Source: DAITAZ01 sp036824045
GTDB lineage: Bacteria > Pseudomonadota > Gammaproteobacteria > Burkholderiales > Rhodocyclaceae
Assembly: GCA_036824045.1 (NCBI GenBank)
Contig: DAITAZ010000010.1
Location: forward strand, 1-64,000
Direction: 5' to 3'
Length of the DNA stretch: 64,000 bases
Below are positions 26,938 to 36,231 of the stretch, one piece after another. The notes beneath the pieces are model-generated. The model had not been told where the DNA came from. It searched no databases and worked only from the letters and a program-made list of their open reading frames with translations. Position numbers and translations under genes: made by a program. Within the stretch, counting starts at the first letter, position 1. The number at the start of each line of letters is the position of its first letter.

Positions 26938-26994
26938 CAGCCGCACGGAGACAAACACCGTCGGGCGCGTAACGCCCGACGTGAACAGTCGGCT
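26938..26994 (+). promoter_or_regulatory. Structured moaA leader, possible cofactor-sensing RNA
   Basis: An outer helix AGCCG/CGGCT (26939-26943 with 26990-26994) encloses a 9-bp stem (26959-26967 with 26973-26981) closed by a CGTAA loop. An alternative pairing ACGG/CCGT (26945-26948 with 26958-26961) would break that stem. Leaders of moaA carry the Moco riboswitch in several proteobacteria; I cannot confirm the match by eye. No U-run follows, so any control would be translational. Confidence 0.35.
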
Positions 26995-27023
26995 GGATCG
27001 AGATAACCAAAGGCTTCAACAAC

Positions 27024-28103
27024 ATGCACAACGAGTCCTTGAACCCCGCCTCCGTACCGCTGCACCTGAGCACTTTCGTGCCGGGTACGCGGCCAGAAAC
27101 TTCCCCCCATGCCGACGGTACCCTGGTGGACAAGTATGGGCGCCGGATCACCTATATCCGCCTCTCGATCACCGATCGCTGCGATTTCCGCTGTACCTAC
27201 TGCATGGGGGAAGACATGACCTTCCTGCCACGCGATCAGGTCATGTCCCTGGAAGAATGCCTGCAGGTTGTGTCGACCTTCGTCGCGCTGGGCGTCACCA
27301 AGGTGCGGATCACGGGGGGGGAACCACTGGTGCGCAAGGATGCCCTGTGGCTTCTGGAACACATCGCCGCCCTGACGGGCGTGAAGGAACTGGTGCTCAC
27401 CACCAACGGCTCCCAACTGGAACGCTACGCCGCCGATCTGCGCACCGCCGGTGTTCAGCGGATCAACGTCAGCCTCGACACCCTGGACGCCGGACGCTTC
27501 CGCCAGATCACGCGGGTTGGCGATCTGGGCAAGGTATTGCGGGGCATCGATGCGGCACGTGGGCAGGGATTTCGCGCCGTCAAGCTCAACACCGTCATGA
27601 TGCGCGGCTTCAACGACGGAGAACTGGTGGATCTGGTCCGCTTTGCGGTAGACCGGGAAATCGATATCGCCTTCATTGAGGAAATGCCGCTGGGCGAGGT
27701 TAACCACTTGCGATCCGACACGTATTTCTCGAGCGATGAGGCACTTGCCCTGCTGCGCCCCCATTTCCCGCTGGAACACTCGATCGAGAGCACCGGTGGC
27801 CCCGCGCAGTACTGGCGGGTTGGTGGCAGCAAGAGCAAGGTCGGGTTCATCTCCCCCCACAGCCACAACTTCTGCGACAGTTGCAACCGGGTCAGGATCA
27901 CCTGCAAGGGCGAGCTTTACCCCTGTCTCGGCCACAACGACGCAGTCAACCTCATGCCCGCTTTGCGTGGCGATCAGGCCGGCCCCGAGATACTGCGGCA
28001 GACCATCGTCCAGTCCATGGGCATCAAACCCAAGGGGCACGAGTTCAGCGAACAGATGAGCCGCCCCCAGGTGGTGCGCTTCATGTCGATGACCGGGGGC
28101 TGA
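27024..28103 (+). CDS. moaA: GTP 3',8-cyclase MoaA (radical SAM)
   Basis: 359 residues. MoaA makes the first molybdopterin intermediate from GTP. The radical SAM cluster is C-x3-C-x2-C in CDFRCTYC, the second [4Fe-4S] site is CDSC...C in the C-terminal third (FCDSCNRVRITCKGELYPC), and the chain ends in the conserved GG. An N-terminal extension of about 35 residues is variable. Neighbour of an FNR-like regulator, consistent with Moco demand under anaerobic respiration. Its stop is only six bases from the stop of the convergent chemoreceptor gene. Confidence 0.97.
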   Translation: MHNESLNPASVPLHLSTFVPGTRPETSPHADGTLVDKYGRRITYIRLSITDRCDFRCTYCMGEDMTFLPRDQVMSLEECLQVVSTFVALGVTKVRITGGEPLVRKDALWLLEHIAALTGVKELVLTTNGSQLERYAADLRTAGVQRINVSLDTLDAGRFRQITRVGDLGKVLRGIDAARGQGFRAVKLNTVMMRGFNDGELVDLVRFAVDREIDIAFIEEMPLGEVNHLRSDTYFSSDEALALLRPHFPLEHSIESTGGPAQYWRVGGSKSKVGFISPHSHNFCDSCNRVRITCKGELYPCLGHNDAVNLMPALRGDQAGPEILRQTIVQSMGIKPKGHEFSEQMSRPQVVRFMSMTGG

Positions 28104-28109
28104 GCCGGT

Positions 28110-29525
28110 TCAGAAGGAGTACCCCATGCGTAGCCCACCCCAGTGGCGGCCTGCCACGAGGATGGGGGCACTCAGGTCCTTCATCAGCACGAAGTTGCCA
28201 CCTCCCATGTCCCGCCGGTAAATCTGGAGCAGAAACCGGTTCTGGTTGCGAGCGGCGCGCAGGCCCGTGCGGTCATTGAAGATGCGCCGATTGCGGCAGT
28301 TGGCCGTATTCCATACCGGGTCTTTCCCCTGAGGCCGAGAGAACTTCTGGTTATGGGTGGGCAGGTATCCGTTCCGGTCCACTGCAGCGCAGAACAAGAC
28401 CTTGTCAGACAGCGTCAACATGCTCTCCTGCAGGGGCGGAAGGGCGCGGTCGGTGAGATGGACGAAGCGCGTCATGTGTTGCTGGGGATTGCTGCCGGTG
28501 ACGGGCTGGTAACGCTCGTCAAACAAGTCCGCCAGGTTGAGCTCTCCCCGTTCGATGGCCTCTTCGAACAGCCGACCAATCTGGGTGGCAGCCGCCTCCA
28601 CCGCTTCGATGAAAGGTGTGTCGTCGGTCTGAAAACCGCTCAGAGCGGTCGTCTCCACCATCCGCTCGGACAGATCCAGCAAGCTCTCCGAGCGCTTCAT
28701 GGCCTGCCCGATGGACACCGCGGACTTGTTCAGGTTGTCGCTCAGGTCTGCCACCTCGGCAAGCACGTGCCGGCAGGTTTCGCCATTGTTTTGAGCGGAC
28801 TCTGCAATCCCGTGGATGCGATCCTGGACTTCGCCAAAGGCCTGCTGAAACGTCTCGATCGCCCGCGCCACCGAGGCACCCAGATCCGAGGAGCGCCCGC
28901 CATGGCGGTCGTTTCCGTGGGTGCTGCCCGAAAGGTTGTCCAGCTGGGCGGACAGCTCTCCCACCGTGGCCGCAATCTCCTGGCTGGAATCCTGCACCTT
29001 CTGAGCCAGGTCCTTCACCGCATCCGCAACCACCGCGAAACCACGCCCCGTCTCGCCGGCGCGCACCGCCTCGACCGTTGCGTTGAAGGCGACAATCCGG
29101 GTCTGGAAAGCGATCTTGTCGATTACTTCGGCGGCCTGGGAAACCTGCTTCAGCACGCGCATGACCGAATCGAGCCCCACCTCGACCCGTTGCACAGCCG
29201 TCGCCAGTACCTGGGTATCCGCCAGGGCACCCTCCACCGCCTTGCGCGCGCCAAGTGCCACCCGTTCCGCTTCGGCGGCACCCGCGCCGATCTGCTGGTT
29301 GGAACGCACCATGCTGTCGATATCGCCACGCAGCTGGGCAAAGGTACTCTCCTGATGCTTGCCCACCCGGCCCACGTCTTCCAGGACGCCGAAAATAGCG
29401 CCCACTTCCCTTCCCATGCCCGCCGCGCGGGCAGCCAGCTGGGCCACGAACACGGTGGAATCGGCGCTCTGGCCTCCCGTTTCAGTCTGCCGCCCGATTT
29501 CCGCCCCTTCGCTCACCGCATTCAT
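28110..29525 (-). CDS. Soluble methyl-accepting chemotaxis-type protein with C-terminal sensor
   Basis: 471 residues from the ATG at 29525 (MNAVSEG), which follows a GGGGCGG site; longer in-frame starts lack family similarity. The signalling hairpin occupies about 50-300, with a divergent tip reading TRIVAFNATVEAVRAGETGR instead of the usual LLALNAAIEAARAGE. No membrane helix is visible. The C-terminal part (about 345-471) resembles Cache-like sensors, with CRNRRIFNDRTG and RRDMGGGNF motifs. It likely signals cytoplasmically to a CheA-type kinase encoded elsewhere. No che genes are in the window. Confidence 0.85.
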   Translation of the reverse strand: MNAVSEGAEIGRQTETGGQSADSTVFVAQLAARAAGMGREVGAIFGVLEDVGRVGKHQESTFAQLRGDIDSMVRSNQQIGAGAAEAERVALGARKAVEGALADTQVLATAVQRVEVGLDSVMRVLKQVSQAAEVIDKIAFQTRIVAFNATVEAVRAGETGRGFAVVADAVKDLAQKVQDSSQEIAATVGELSAQLDNLSGSTHGNDRHGGRSSDLGASVARAIETFQQAFGEVQDRIHGIAESAQNNGETCRHVLAEVADLSDNLNKSAVSIGQAMKRSESLLDLSERMVETTALSGFQTDDTPFIEAVEAAATQIGRLFEEAIERGELNLADLFDERYQPVTGSNPQQHMTRFVHLTDRALPPLQESMLTLSDKVLFCAAVDRNGYLPTHNQKFSRPQGKDPVWNTANCRNRRIFNDRTGLRAARNQNRFLLQIYRRDMGGGNFVLMKDLSAPILVAGRHWGGLRMGYSF

Positions 29526-29595
29526 ATTCCGCCCCGAGCAATCATGTACCCCGATTGTTACGGCACCTTCCTGACGAAATTGAGAACCATCCCCA

Positions 29596-31002
29596 TCAAG
29601 CGGATGGTCCGGGCAAGGCTTGGCCGCCCTCCTCCTCGTCCAGCCGGGCGCTCTCGATACGCGCAAATTCGCTGGCAATCTTGCGACTGCTGACGTGGAC
29701 CTCCTGAGCATCCCGGTTCGCCTGTTCAATATGGCGGGCCAGCGCCTGCATGCGGGTTTCGAACCGGTTGAAGTCTTTGGCCAAACGCCCCAGGGCATCC
29801 CGGATCACGTGGATCTGGCGGCGTGTTTCAACGTCTTTCAACACTGCCCGGGCGGTGTTGAGCACAGCCATCATGGTGGTGGGAGAAACGATCCACACCC
29901 GCTTCTGTTGGGCGTAGGCCACCACCTCCGGGTGGTAAGCGTGGATCTCGGCAAACACCGCCTCGGCGGGGACAAACATCAGGGCACTGTCCGCCGTCGT
30001 CCCCGGAATGATGTACTTGCCGGCAATGTCGTCCACGTGGCGGCGCACATCGCTGCGGAATGCGGCGCGAGCCTGGCGGCGCTCTGTTTCGGCCAAATCA
30101 CCGTCCGCCATCCGGTGGTAGTTTTCCAGCGGGAACTTGGCATCCACTGCAATCTCGCCCGTGGGCGCAGGCAGCATCAGCAAACAGTCCGCTCGCACAC
30201 CGCCCGGCAACCCCTGCTGGAACGCAAAGCTTCCAGGCGGAAGCATGTTGCGCACCAGGGCCTCCAGTTGAACCTCCCCAAACGCACCCCGCGCCCGTTT
30301 GTCACCCAACAGGGCCTGCAGGCTCACCACGTTGGTGGTCAGGCCATCGATCTTCTTCTGTGCCTCGTCGATCATGGCCAGCCGCGACATCACACTGGCG
30401 AAGGTTTCATTGGTGCGCTTGAGGCCGTCGTCCAGGCGCTGGCTGACCTGCCCCCCGATTTCGTCCAGACGCAGCGTCATGCTCCGGGTAAGGCCCTCAA
30501 GGCTTGCGGCAAGCTGGGCCGAAGCCGCGCTCAGCCCATGCTGGAGCAGCTCCCGATCCGCCCGGGCCTGCTCGGCCAGCGTGGTGAGGGTGCCGCGCGT
30601 CAGTTCCGAACGGAACTGTTCCTGCCGCGCCTCCAAGGCAGCGGAAAGCTCTGACAAGCGCAGGGCCAGATCCTGGCGCTGCGCTTCAAGGCCGGCGCTC
30701 CCCTGGTGCCGCAAGGCCGCCACTGCGTCCTGCACGTTGTCGAACTCGTCCTCCAGCCGGCTGCGCACCTGCGCAATCTGCTGCCCTGCCTGCTGGGCAA
30801 CGCGGTCGGCTTGCTGCTGCATGCCACGGTAGAGTTCGCCCAGCAACACCTGTTGTTGCTGGGCGAAAGCTTCGCCCTGTTCCCGCAGGAGATCCTCCGC
30901 CACGCGCCCGCCGCGCCCCGCCAGCCAGCCAATCCAGGCCAGGGCCACAATCAGGATCACCCCCAGGGCCACAGCCAGCCCCCCGCTGATCGTTACCGAC
31001 AA
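29596..31002 (-). CDS. rmuC: DNA recombination protein RmuC
   Basis: 468 residues starting at TTG, with GAGGGAAGG just upstream and no better ATG nearby. An N-terminal membrane helix (about 8-28) is followed by a long coiled coil and the RmuC nuclease-like core, including GAFGEVQLEALVRNMLPPG and VDAKFPLENYHRM. RmuC limits inversions and is related to restriction-endonuclease folds. It is divergent from the EAL gene and 70 bases upstream of the chemoreceptor gene on the same strand. Confidence 0.93.
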   Translation of the reverse strand: MSVTISGGLAVALGVILIVALAWIGWLAGRGGRVAEDLLREQGEAFAQQQQVLLGELYRGMQQQADRVAQQAGQQIAQVRSRLEDEFDNVQDAVAALRHQGSAGLEAQRQDLALRLSELSAALEARQEQFRSELTRGTLTTLAEQARADRELLQHGLSAASAQLAASLEGLTRSMTLRLDEIGGQVSQRLDDGLKRTNETFASVMSRLAMIDEAQKKIDGLTTNVVSLQALLGDKRARGAFGEVQLEALVRNMLPPGSFAFQQGLPGGVRADCLLMLPAPTGEIAVDAKFPLENYHRMADGDLAETERRQARAAFRSDVRRHVDDIAGKYIIPGTTADSALMFVPAEAVFAEIHAYHPEVVAYAQQKRVWIVSPTTMMAVLNTARAVLKDVETRRQIHVIRDALGRLAKDFNRFETRMQALARHIEQANRDAQEVHVSSRKIASEFARIESARLDEEEGGQALPGPSA

Positions 31003-31095
31003 GTCCTTCCCTCCCTATTCACCGCCCCCAGGGCGTCCCTAAAGCAGCCGCTGCGCAGCGCCGTTATCAACACCAACTCCCTTAGGGCTGACCCC

Positions 31096-32385
31096 GTGAA
31101 TGCGCCACTGACCTACGGTTCCCTGACCGCCGAAAGTACCATCATCGCTGCCCGCGATGTGGGGACGGTGCTGGGCTTCGTTTCCCAGGACGACCGCCGC
31201 TTCTGGGCGCCGTTCGGCGGTTGCCGGGTCACCAGTCATTTCCAGCCCATCGTCAGCCCCAGCCACCGCCGGGTCATTGGCCACGAGGGTCTGGTGCGCG
31301 CCACCAACGCCGCGGGCGAACCCGTTTCACCTTTTCACCTGATCGCGGCCGCAGCCCAGCGCGATGAGTTGCAACTGCTGGACCGCATCTGCTGCAGCCT
31401 GCACATCGCCAACCACAGCCTGAGCCCCAGCCAGGACGACTGGCTGTTTCTCAACATGCACCCGGACGTATTCGTGCGGGCCAGGGAAACCGCGATCCTC
31501 GACTACCTGCTGGCGATCATGGGGCGTTATGGCTACGACCCGCGGCGCATCGTGATCGAAGTGCTGGAGCAGGCCATTACCGACAACGTCCAGTTCAGCG
31601 AAATCGTGGAGTACCTGCGCAGCATGGGCTGCCTGGTTGCACTGGACGACTTTGGCGCCGGCCATTCCAATTTCGACCGGGTCTGGCGCATCCGTCCCGA
31701 GATCGTCAAGCTGGATCGCTCCTACCCCTCCCAGGCCGCCCACGACCCACGGGCCAGGCGCCTGCTCCCCCAGATCGTGAGCTTGCTGCACGAAGCAGGC
31801 AGCATCGTGCTGATCGAAGGCGTGGAAACGGAAGAGCAAGCCCTCATCGCGCTGGAAGCGGACGTGGACCTGATTCAGGGCTACCACTTCGCCCGCCCGG
31901 CACCCGATCCCGTCCAGCCCGACGCCCTCAAGCCCAGCCTCACCAGGCTGTGGGAGCGCTTCGCCTGCGAGAACCGGGAACTGGAACCGGCCTATGAATC
32001 CCTGCAGCCCTACCTCAATCACCTGAGTCAGGCCGCGGACCTGCTCGCCGAGGGGCAGACCATGGAGCAGGCGTGCGCCGGCTTTCTCGGGCTGGAGCGG
32101 GCCAACACCTGCTACCTGCTCGACAGCAGCGGCGTTCAGATCAGCTCCACCCTGCGCCGCCCGGGCGCACGCAACGGCACCCGCTTCAGTACCATGGGCG
32201 CGGTGGTGGGCACCAACTGGTCTCGCCGCGGCTACTTCCGGCGCGCCTTGGCCAACCTCAACCACGTGCAATACAGCCGCCCCTACCTGTCGCTGGACAG
32301 CGGCGAACTGTGCAAAACGGTCTCCATTGCCTTCGTCAGCCACGGCCACTGCTACGTACTGTGCGGCGACATGTCCTGGAGCTGA
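31096..32385 (+). CDS. EAL-domain cyclic-di-GMP phosphodiesterase with C-terminal sensor
   Basis: 429 residues from the GTG at 31096. The EAL domain (about 40-275) keeps the catalytic set: E64 in the variant motif EGL, N120, E155, D184-D185, K205, E241 and the QGY near the end. It is therefore predicted to hydrolyse cyclic di-GMP. The C-terminal 130 residues resemble a Cache-type sensor (TNWSRRGYFRRALAN, QYSRPYLSLDSG). No transmembrane segment is visible, so sensing is probably cytoplasmic. It diverges from rmuC and ends four bases before the stop of the opposing ABC permease gene. Confidence 0.88.
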   Translation: MNAPLTYGSLTAESTIIAARDVGTVLGFVSQDDRRFWAPFGGCRVTSHFQPIVSPSHRRVIGHEGLVRATNAAGEPVSPFHLIAAAAQRDELQLLDRICCSLHIANHSLSPSQDDWLFLNMHPDVFVRARETAILDYLLAIMGRYGYDPRRIVIEVLEQAITDNVQFSEIVEYLRSMGCLVALDDFGAGHSNFDRVWRIRPEIVKLDRSYPSQAAHDPRARRLLPQIVSLLHEAGSIVLIEGVETEEQALIALEADVDLIQGYHFARPAPDPVQPDALKPSLTRLWERFACENRELEPAYESLQPYLNHLSQAADLLAEGQTMEQACAGFLGLERANTCYLLDSSGVQISSTLRRPGARNGTRFSTMGAVVGTNWSRRGYFRRALANLNHVQYSRPYLSLDSGELCKTVSIAFVSHGHCYVLCGDMSWS

Positions 32386-32389
32386 GCGC

Positions 32390-34870
32390 CTAGCCGGCCG
32401 TTCCCCTGAGCGCGGGCAACACCGGGCGCCGCCGCGCCCCCGCCGTGCCCCAGTAGCCCAGCACCGCACATCCGGCCGCTCCGGCCAGCAGGCCAGCCAG
32501 CAGCGGCCACAAAGGCGGCAGATAACCCAGATCAAACACCAGCCGCGCCAGCAGCCAGCCCATCAGACTTGCTCCAGCCGCCCCCAGCACACCGGCTGCA
32601 CCACCCAGCGCCAGGAATTCGGCCACCACCGCCTGCCGCAATTGCCGGTCCCGCGCGCCCAGCACCCGCAGGATGGCCAGTTCCCGGCAACGTTCGTCGT
32701 GGGTCGCCTGCAGGGCTGCCGCCATGACCAACGCCCCGGCCACCAGCGCGAACAGGAACACGAACTGCACCGCGCGGCCCAACTGCTCCAGCACCGCCCG
32801 GAACTGGCCGATCATGGCTGCCGTATCAATCACCGTCAGATTGGGGTACTGCCGCAGCAGTTCTGCCATGCGCGGTGATTCGCCCTCCGGCAGATGAAAG
32901 GCCGTGATGTAGCTCGCCGGGTAAGTGGAGAGCAACCGCGGGGGGGCGATCACAAAGAAATTGACCCGCATGGAATCCCACTCCAGCTTGCGCAGGCTGC
33001 TCACCCGGGCAACCACCGTCTCGCCGCCGATGTCAAAGCTCAACGCATCCCCGAGCCGGATACCCAAGGTCTGAGCCAGGCCCTGCTCCACCGAAAAACC
33101 CTCCCCCTCAGGCCCGTGCCAGCGCCCCTGCAGCACCTGGTTTCCCCCGGGCAACTGATCGCTCCAGGAAAGGTTGAACTCCCGCTCCACCAGCCGCTGG
33201 GCGCGTTCCTCCCGGTAAGCCTCGGGCACCACCGGCGTACCGTTCAGGGCACTCAGGCGCCCCCGCACCATCGGCAGCAACTGGGGTGGCCCCGGCAGGG
33301 CGGCCAGATGCCGGGCTACACCTTCCCGCTGCTCGGGCTGGATATTGACGATGAAACGGTTGGGCGCATCGGCCGGCATGCTCTGCCGCCAGTGGGCGAG
33401 GAGGTCGTCCCGCAGAACCGTGAGCAACATGAGTGCCGTCACCCCCACCGCCAGCGCTACCATTTGCAGCACACTCAAACCCCGCCGACGCACCAGCGCG
33501 GCAATCCCCAAACGCCAACCGGACCCGCCACCGGCTCGCAGCCCGGCAAGCAGGCGCAGCAGCCCGGCCCCCAGCAGCGCATACGCCGCGCCCAGGGCCA
33601 GGAAACCCAGCGCCACCGCGGCCCCGAGCTTGATGTCCGCCGCCAGCCAAATGGCAAGAGCCCCCAGGGTCAGCACCGCCAACCCGGCAGCCAGCCCGCC
33701 GCTACGCTCCGTCCCGCCCCACTCCCGCCGCAGCACCCGCACGGTGGACACCCGGCCCAGGCGCAGCAGTTGAGGGAGCACAAACCCCGCCAGCAACACC
33801 AGCCCGGCACTCAACCCTTGCAGGGCGGGGGCAAGCGACGGCGCCGGCAGACTGCCATTGACCAGATCCGCCAGCATGGCCACCAGCGCTCCGTGCAAAG
33901 CGTAGCCCACGCCGACGCCCAAGGCGCCCGCCAAGCCCCCAAAGCACAGAAACTCCAGACCGAGCACACCCAACACTTGGCGGCGGGTGGCCCCCAGGCA
34001 GCGCATCACCGCGCAGCCGTCCAGATGGCGCTCCATGTAACGCCGGGCAGCAAGCCCCACAGCCACCCCCGCGAGCACCATGGCCATCAGCGCCGCAAGG
34101 CGGAGAAAGCGCTGGGCGCGATCCAGCGCGCTGCGCACCTCAGGCCGGGCATTGCGCACATCCTCGAGGCTCTCCCCCCGCGCTAGGCGCGCCTTGGCCC
34201 ATTCCCGGTAACGCTGGACGGCCGGCTCCGCCCCCGCCAGATGCAGCCGGTACCAGATGCGGCTGCCCGGCTGCACCAGGCCGGTAGCGGGAAGATCGGC
34301 CAGATTCATCATCAGCCGCGGCACCAGGGCAAAGAAGTTTGCCCCGCGATCGGGCTCGAAGGTCAGCACCGCGCCCACCCGCAGCCGACTGTAGCCGACG
34401 ACCACCTCCGCTCCCGGCCGGGCCCCCAGGACGCCTGCCAGCCGCTCGTCCAGCCACACCTCGCCCACAGCGGGCGCCTGCGCCGGCCGCTCGGGGGTAC
34501 CCGGACCATCGCTGACCCGCAGGCCACCCCGCAGCGGATAGCCGCTCTCCACGGCCTTGACCCCTGCCAGCTGGTTGTTGTCGCCCACGGCCACCATGCT
34601 GGTGAAGGACCAGCTCTGCAAGGCGGCCAGTCCTTCAGCCCTGGCCTGTTCCAGCAAAGGCGGAGGAATGGGGTGATCGCTGGTGAGCAAGGCGTCGCCC
34701 CCCAGCAACTGGGCGGCTTCCAGTTCCAGCATGCGGCTCAAGCGGTCGGCAAACACCGAAACGGCGGTGAGCGCAGCCACGGCCAGCACCAGAGCCAGAC
34801 CAAGCAACTGCAGTTCGCCCGCGCGCCAGTCGCGCCGGAGCATGCGCCAAGCCAGCGGGAAGGCAATCAC
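32390..34870 (-). CDS. ABC transporter permease, FtsX/YbbP-like
   Basis: 826 residues with the large FtsX-like organisation: one N-terminal membrane helix, a MacB-type periplasmic domain, three helices near 260-400, a second periplasmic domain and three C-terminal helices. It matches the YbbP family, whose ATPase partner YbbA is usually adjacent; none is encoded here, so the ATPase must be elsewhere or the partner differs. Start ATG overlaps the radA stop by four bases. Probable role in envelope lipid or lipoprotein handling, from family only. Confidence 0.85.
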   Translation of the reverse strand: MIAFPLAWRMLRRDWRAGELQLLGLALVLAVAALTAVSVFADRLSRMLELEAAQLLGGDALLTSDHPIPPPLLEQARAEGLAALQSWSFTSMVAVGDNNQLAGVKAVESGYPLRGGLRVSDGPGTPERPAQAPAVGEVWLDERLAGVLGARPGAEVVVGYSRLRVGAVLTFEPDRGANFFALVPRLMMNLADLPATGLVQPGSRIWYRLHLAGAEPAVQRYREWAKARLARGESLEDVRNARPEVRSALDRAQRFLRLAALMAMVLAGVAVGLAARRYMERHLDGCAVMRCLGATRRQVLGVLGLEFLCFGGLAGALGVGVGYALHGALVAMLADLVNGSLPAPSLAPALQGLSAGLVLLAGFVLPQLLRLGRVSTVRVLRREWGGTERSGGLAAGLAVLTLGALAIWLAADIKLGAAVALGFLALGAAYALLGAGLLRLLAGLRAGGGSGWRLGIAALVRRRGLSVLQMVALAVGVTALMLLTVLRDDLLAHWRQSMPADAPNRFIVNIQPEQREGVARHLAALPGPPQLLPMVRGRLSALNGTPVVPEAYREERAQRLVEREFNLSWSDQLPGGNQVLQGRWHGPEGEGFSVEQGLAQTLGIRLGDALSFDIGGETVVARVSSLRKLEWDSMRVNFFVIAPPRLLSTYPASYITAFHLPEGESPRMAELLRQYPNLTVIDTAAMIGQFRAVLEQLGRAVQFVFLFALVAGALVMAAALQATHDERCRELAILRVLGARDRQLRQAVVAEFLALGGAAGVLGAAGASLMGWLLARLVFDLGYLPPLWPLLAGLLAGAAGCAVLGYWGTAGARRRPVLPALRGTAG

Positions 34871-36231
34871 GCCAGCTCCCGCAGCCGGTCAATGGCCTGC
34901 TCGATACGGTCCAGAGCAATCACCTCCAGCCCCGGGATGGGCTGCCGAGGCACATTGGCACTGGGAATCAGAGCCCGCGTGAAGCCCAGTTTGGCGGCCT
35001 CCTTCAGCCGCTCCTGCCCCCGGGGGGCAGGTCTGATTTCGCCAGCCAGGCCCACTTCGCCAAACGCCACCAACTTGCCCGGCAAAGGGCGATCCCGCAA
35101 GGAGGAGACGATGGCCAGCAGCACTGCCAGATCCGCCGCCGGCTCCGTAATCTTGACGCCCCCCACGGCGTTCACGAACACATCCTGGTCGTAGCACACG
35201 ATGCCCGCGTGCCGGTGCAGCACCGCGAGCAGCATGGCCAGCCGGTTTTGCTCCAGGCCCACCGACAGACGCCGGGGCGAGGGCGTGTGGGCGGCGTCCA
35301 CCAGCGCCTGGATTTCCACCAGTAGCGGGCGTGTCCCCTCCTGGGTGACCAGCACGCAGGAACCCGCCACATCCTGGGCGTGGCGGGACAGGAAGATGGC
35401 GGAAGGGTTGCTCACCCCTTTGAGCCCCCGGTCCGTCATGGCGAACACACCCAGTTCGTTCACCGCGCCAAAACGGTTCTTGAAAGCCCGCACCAACCGG
35501 AAGGAGGAATTGGTGTCGCCTTCAAAATAAAGCACCGTATCCACGATGTGTTCAAGCACCCGGGGTCCGGCCAGGGCGCCTTCCTTGGTCACATGCCCTA
35601 CCAGGATGATCACCGTGCCGCTTTGCTTGGCCTGACGGGTGAGTTGCGCCGCGCATTCGCGCACCTGCGCCACCGAGCCGGGCGCTGACTGCAGGGCCTC
35701 GGAGTACAGCGTCTGGATGGAATCGACCACCGCGATCCGCGGCGCCTCCTGGCGCAGCGTTGCCAGCACCCGTTCCAGCTGGATTTCAGCCAGCAACAAT
35801 AACCCAGCGGTTTCCAACTGAAGGCGCTGGGCACGCAAGGCCACCTGCTCGCCGGACTCCTCACCGCTCACGTAGAGCACCTTGTGCTGACCCGCAAGGC
35901 CTGCCAGGGCCTGCAACAAGAGCGTGGATTTGCCAATGCCTGGGTCGCCGCCGATCAACACGACCCCGCCGGTCACCAGCCCGCCGCCCAACACCCGGTC
36001 GAACTCTTCGATACCCGTGGGTATGCGGGGCGATTCGCCCGGCTGGATATGGGCCAGCGCCTGCAACTGCCCGCTTCCCGCCGCCACGGATTGGAAACGC
36101 CCCGCCGGAGCGGCCTCCACCAGGGTCTCCGCCAGCGTGTTCCAGGCGCCACACTGGGGGCACTGCCCCTGCCATTTGGGCGCGCGTCCTCCGCAATCGC
36201 TGCAGACGTAAGCGCTGCGGGCCTTGCTCAA
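34867..36231 (-). CDS. radA: DNA repair protein RadA/Sms
   Basis: 454 residues. An N-terminal zinc finger (CSDCGG...CPQCG), Walker A GDPGIGKST, the RadA signature KNRFG and a C-terminal Lon-protease-like domain are all present, giving the standard four-part RadA. It drives branch migration in recombination. Overlaps alr upstream and the permease gene downstream by four bases each. Confidence 0.97.
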   Translation of the reverse strand: MSKARSAYVCSDCGGRAPKWQGQCPQCGAWNTLAETLVEAAPAGRFQSVAAGSGQLQALAHIQPGESPRIPTGIEEFDRVLGGGLVTGGVVLIGGDPGIGKSTLLLQALAGLAGQHKVLYVSGEESGEQVALRAQRLQLETAGLLLLAEIQLERVLATLRQEAPRIAVVDSIQTLYSEALQSAPGSVAQVRECAAQLTRQAKQSGTVIILVGHVTKEGALAGPRVLEHIVDTVLYFEGDTNSSFRLVRAFKNRFGAVNELGVFAMTDRGLKGVSNPSAIFLSRHAQDVAGSCVLVTQEGTRPLLVEIQALVDAAHTPSPRRLSVGLEQNRLAMLLAVLHRHAGIVCYDQDVFVNAVGGVKITEPAADLAVLLAIVSSLRDRPLPGKLVAFGEVGLAGEIRPAPRGQERLKEAAKLGFTRALIPSANVPRQPIPGLEVIALDRIEQAIDRLRELA

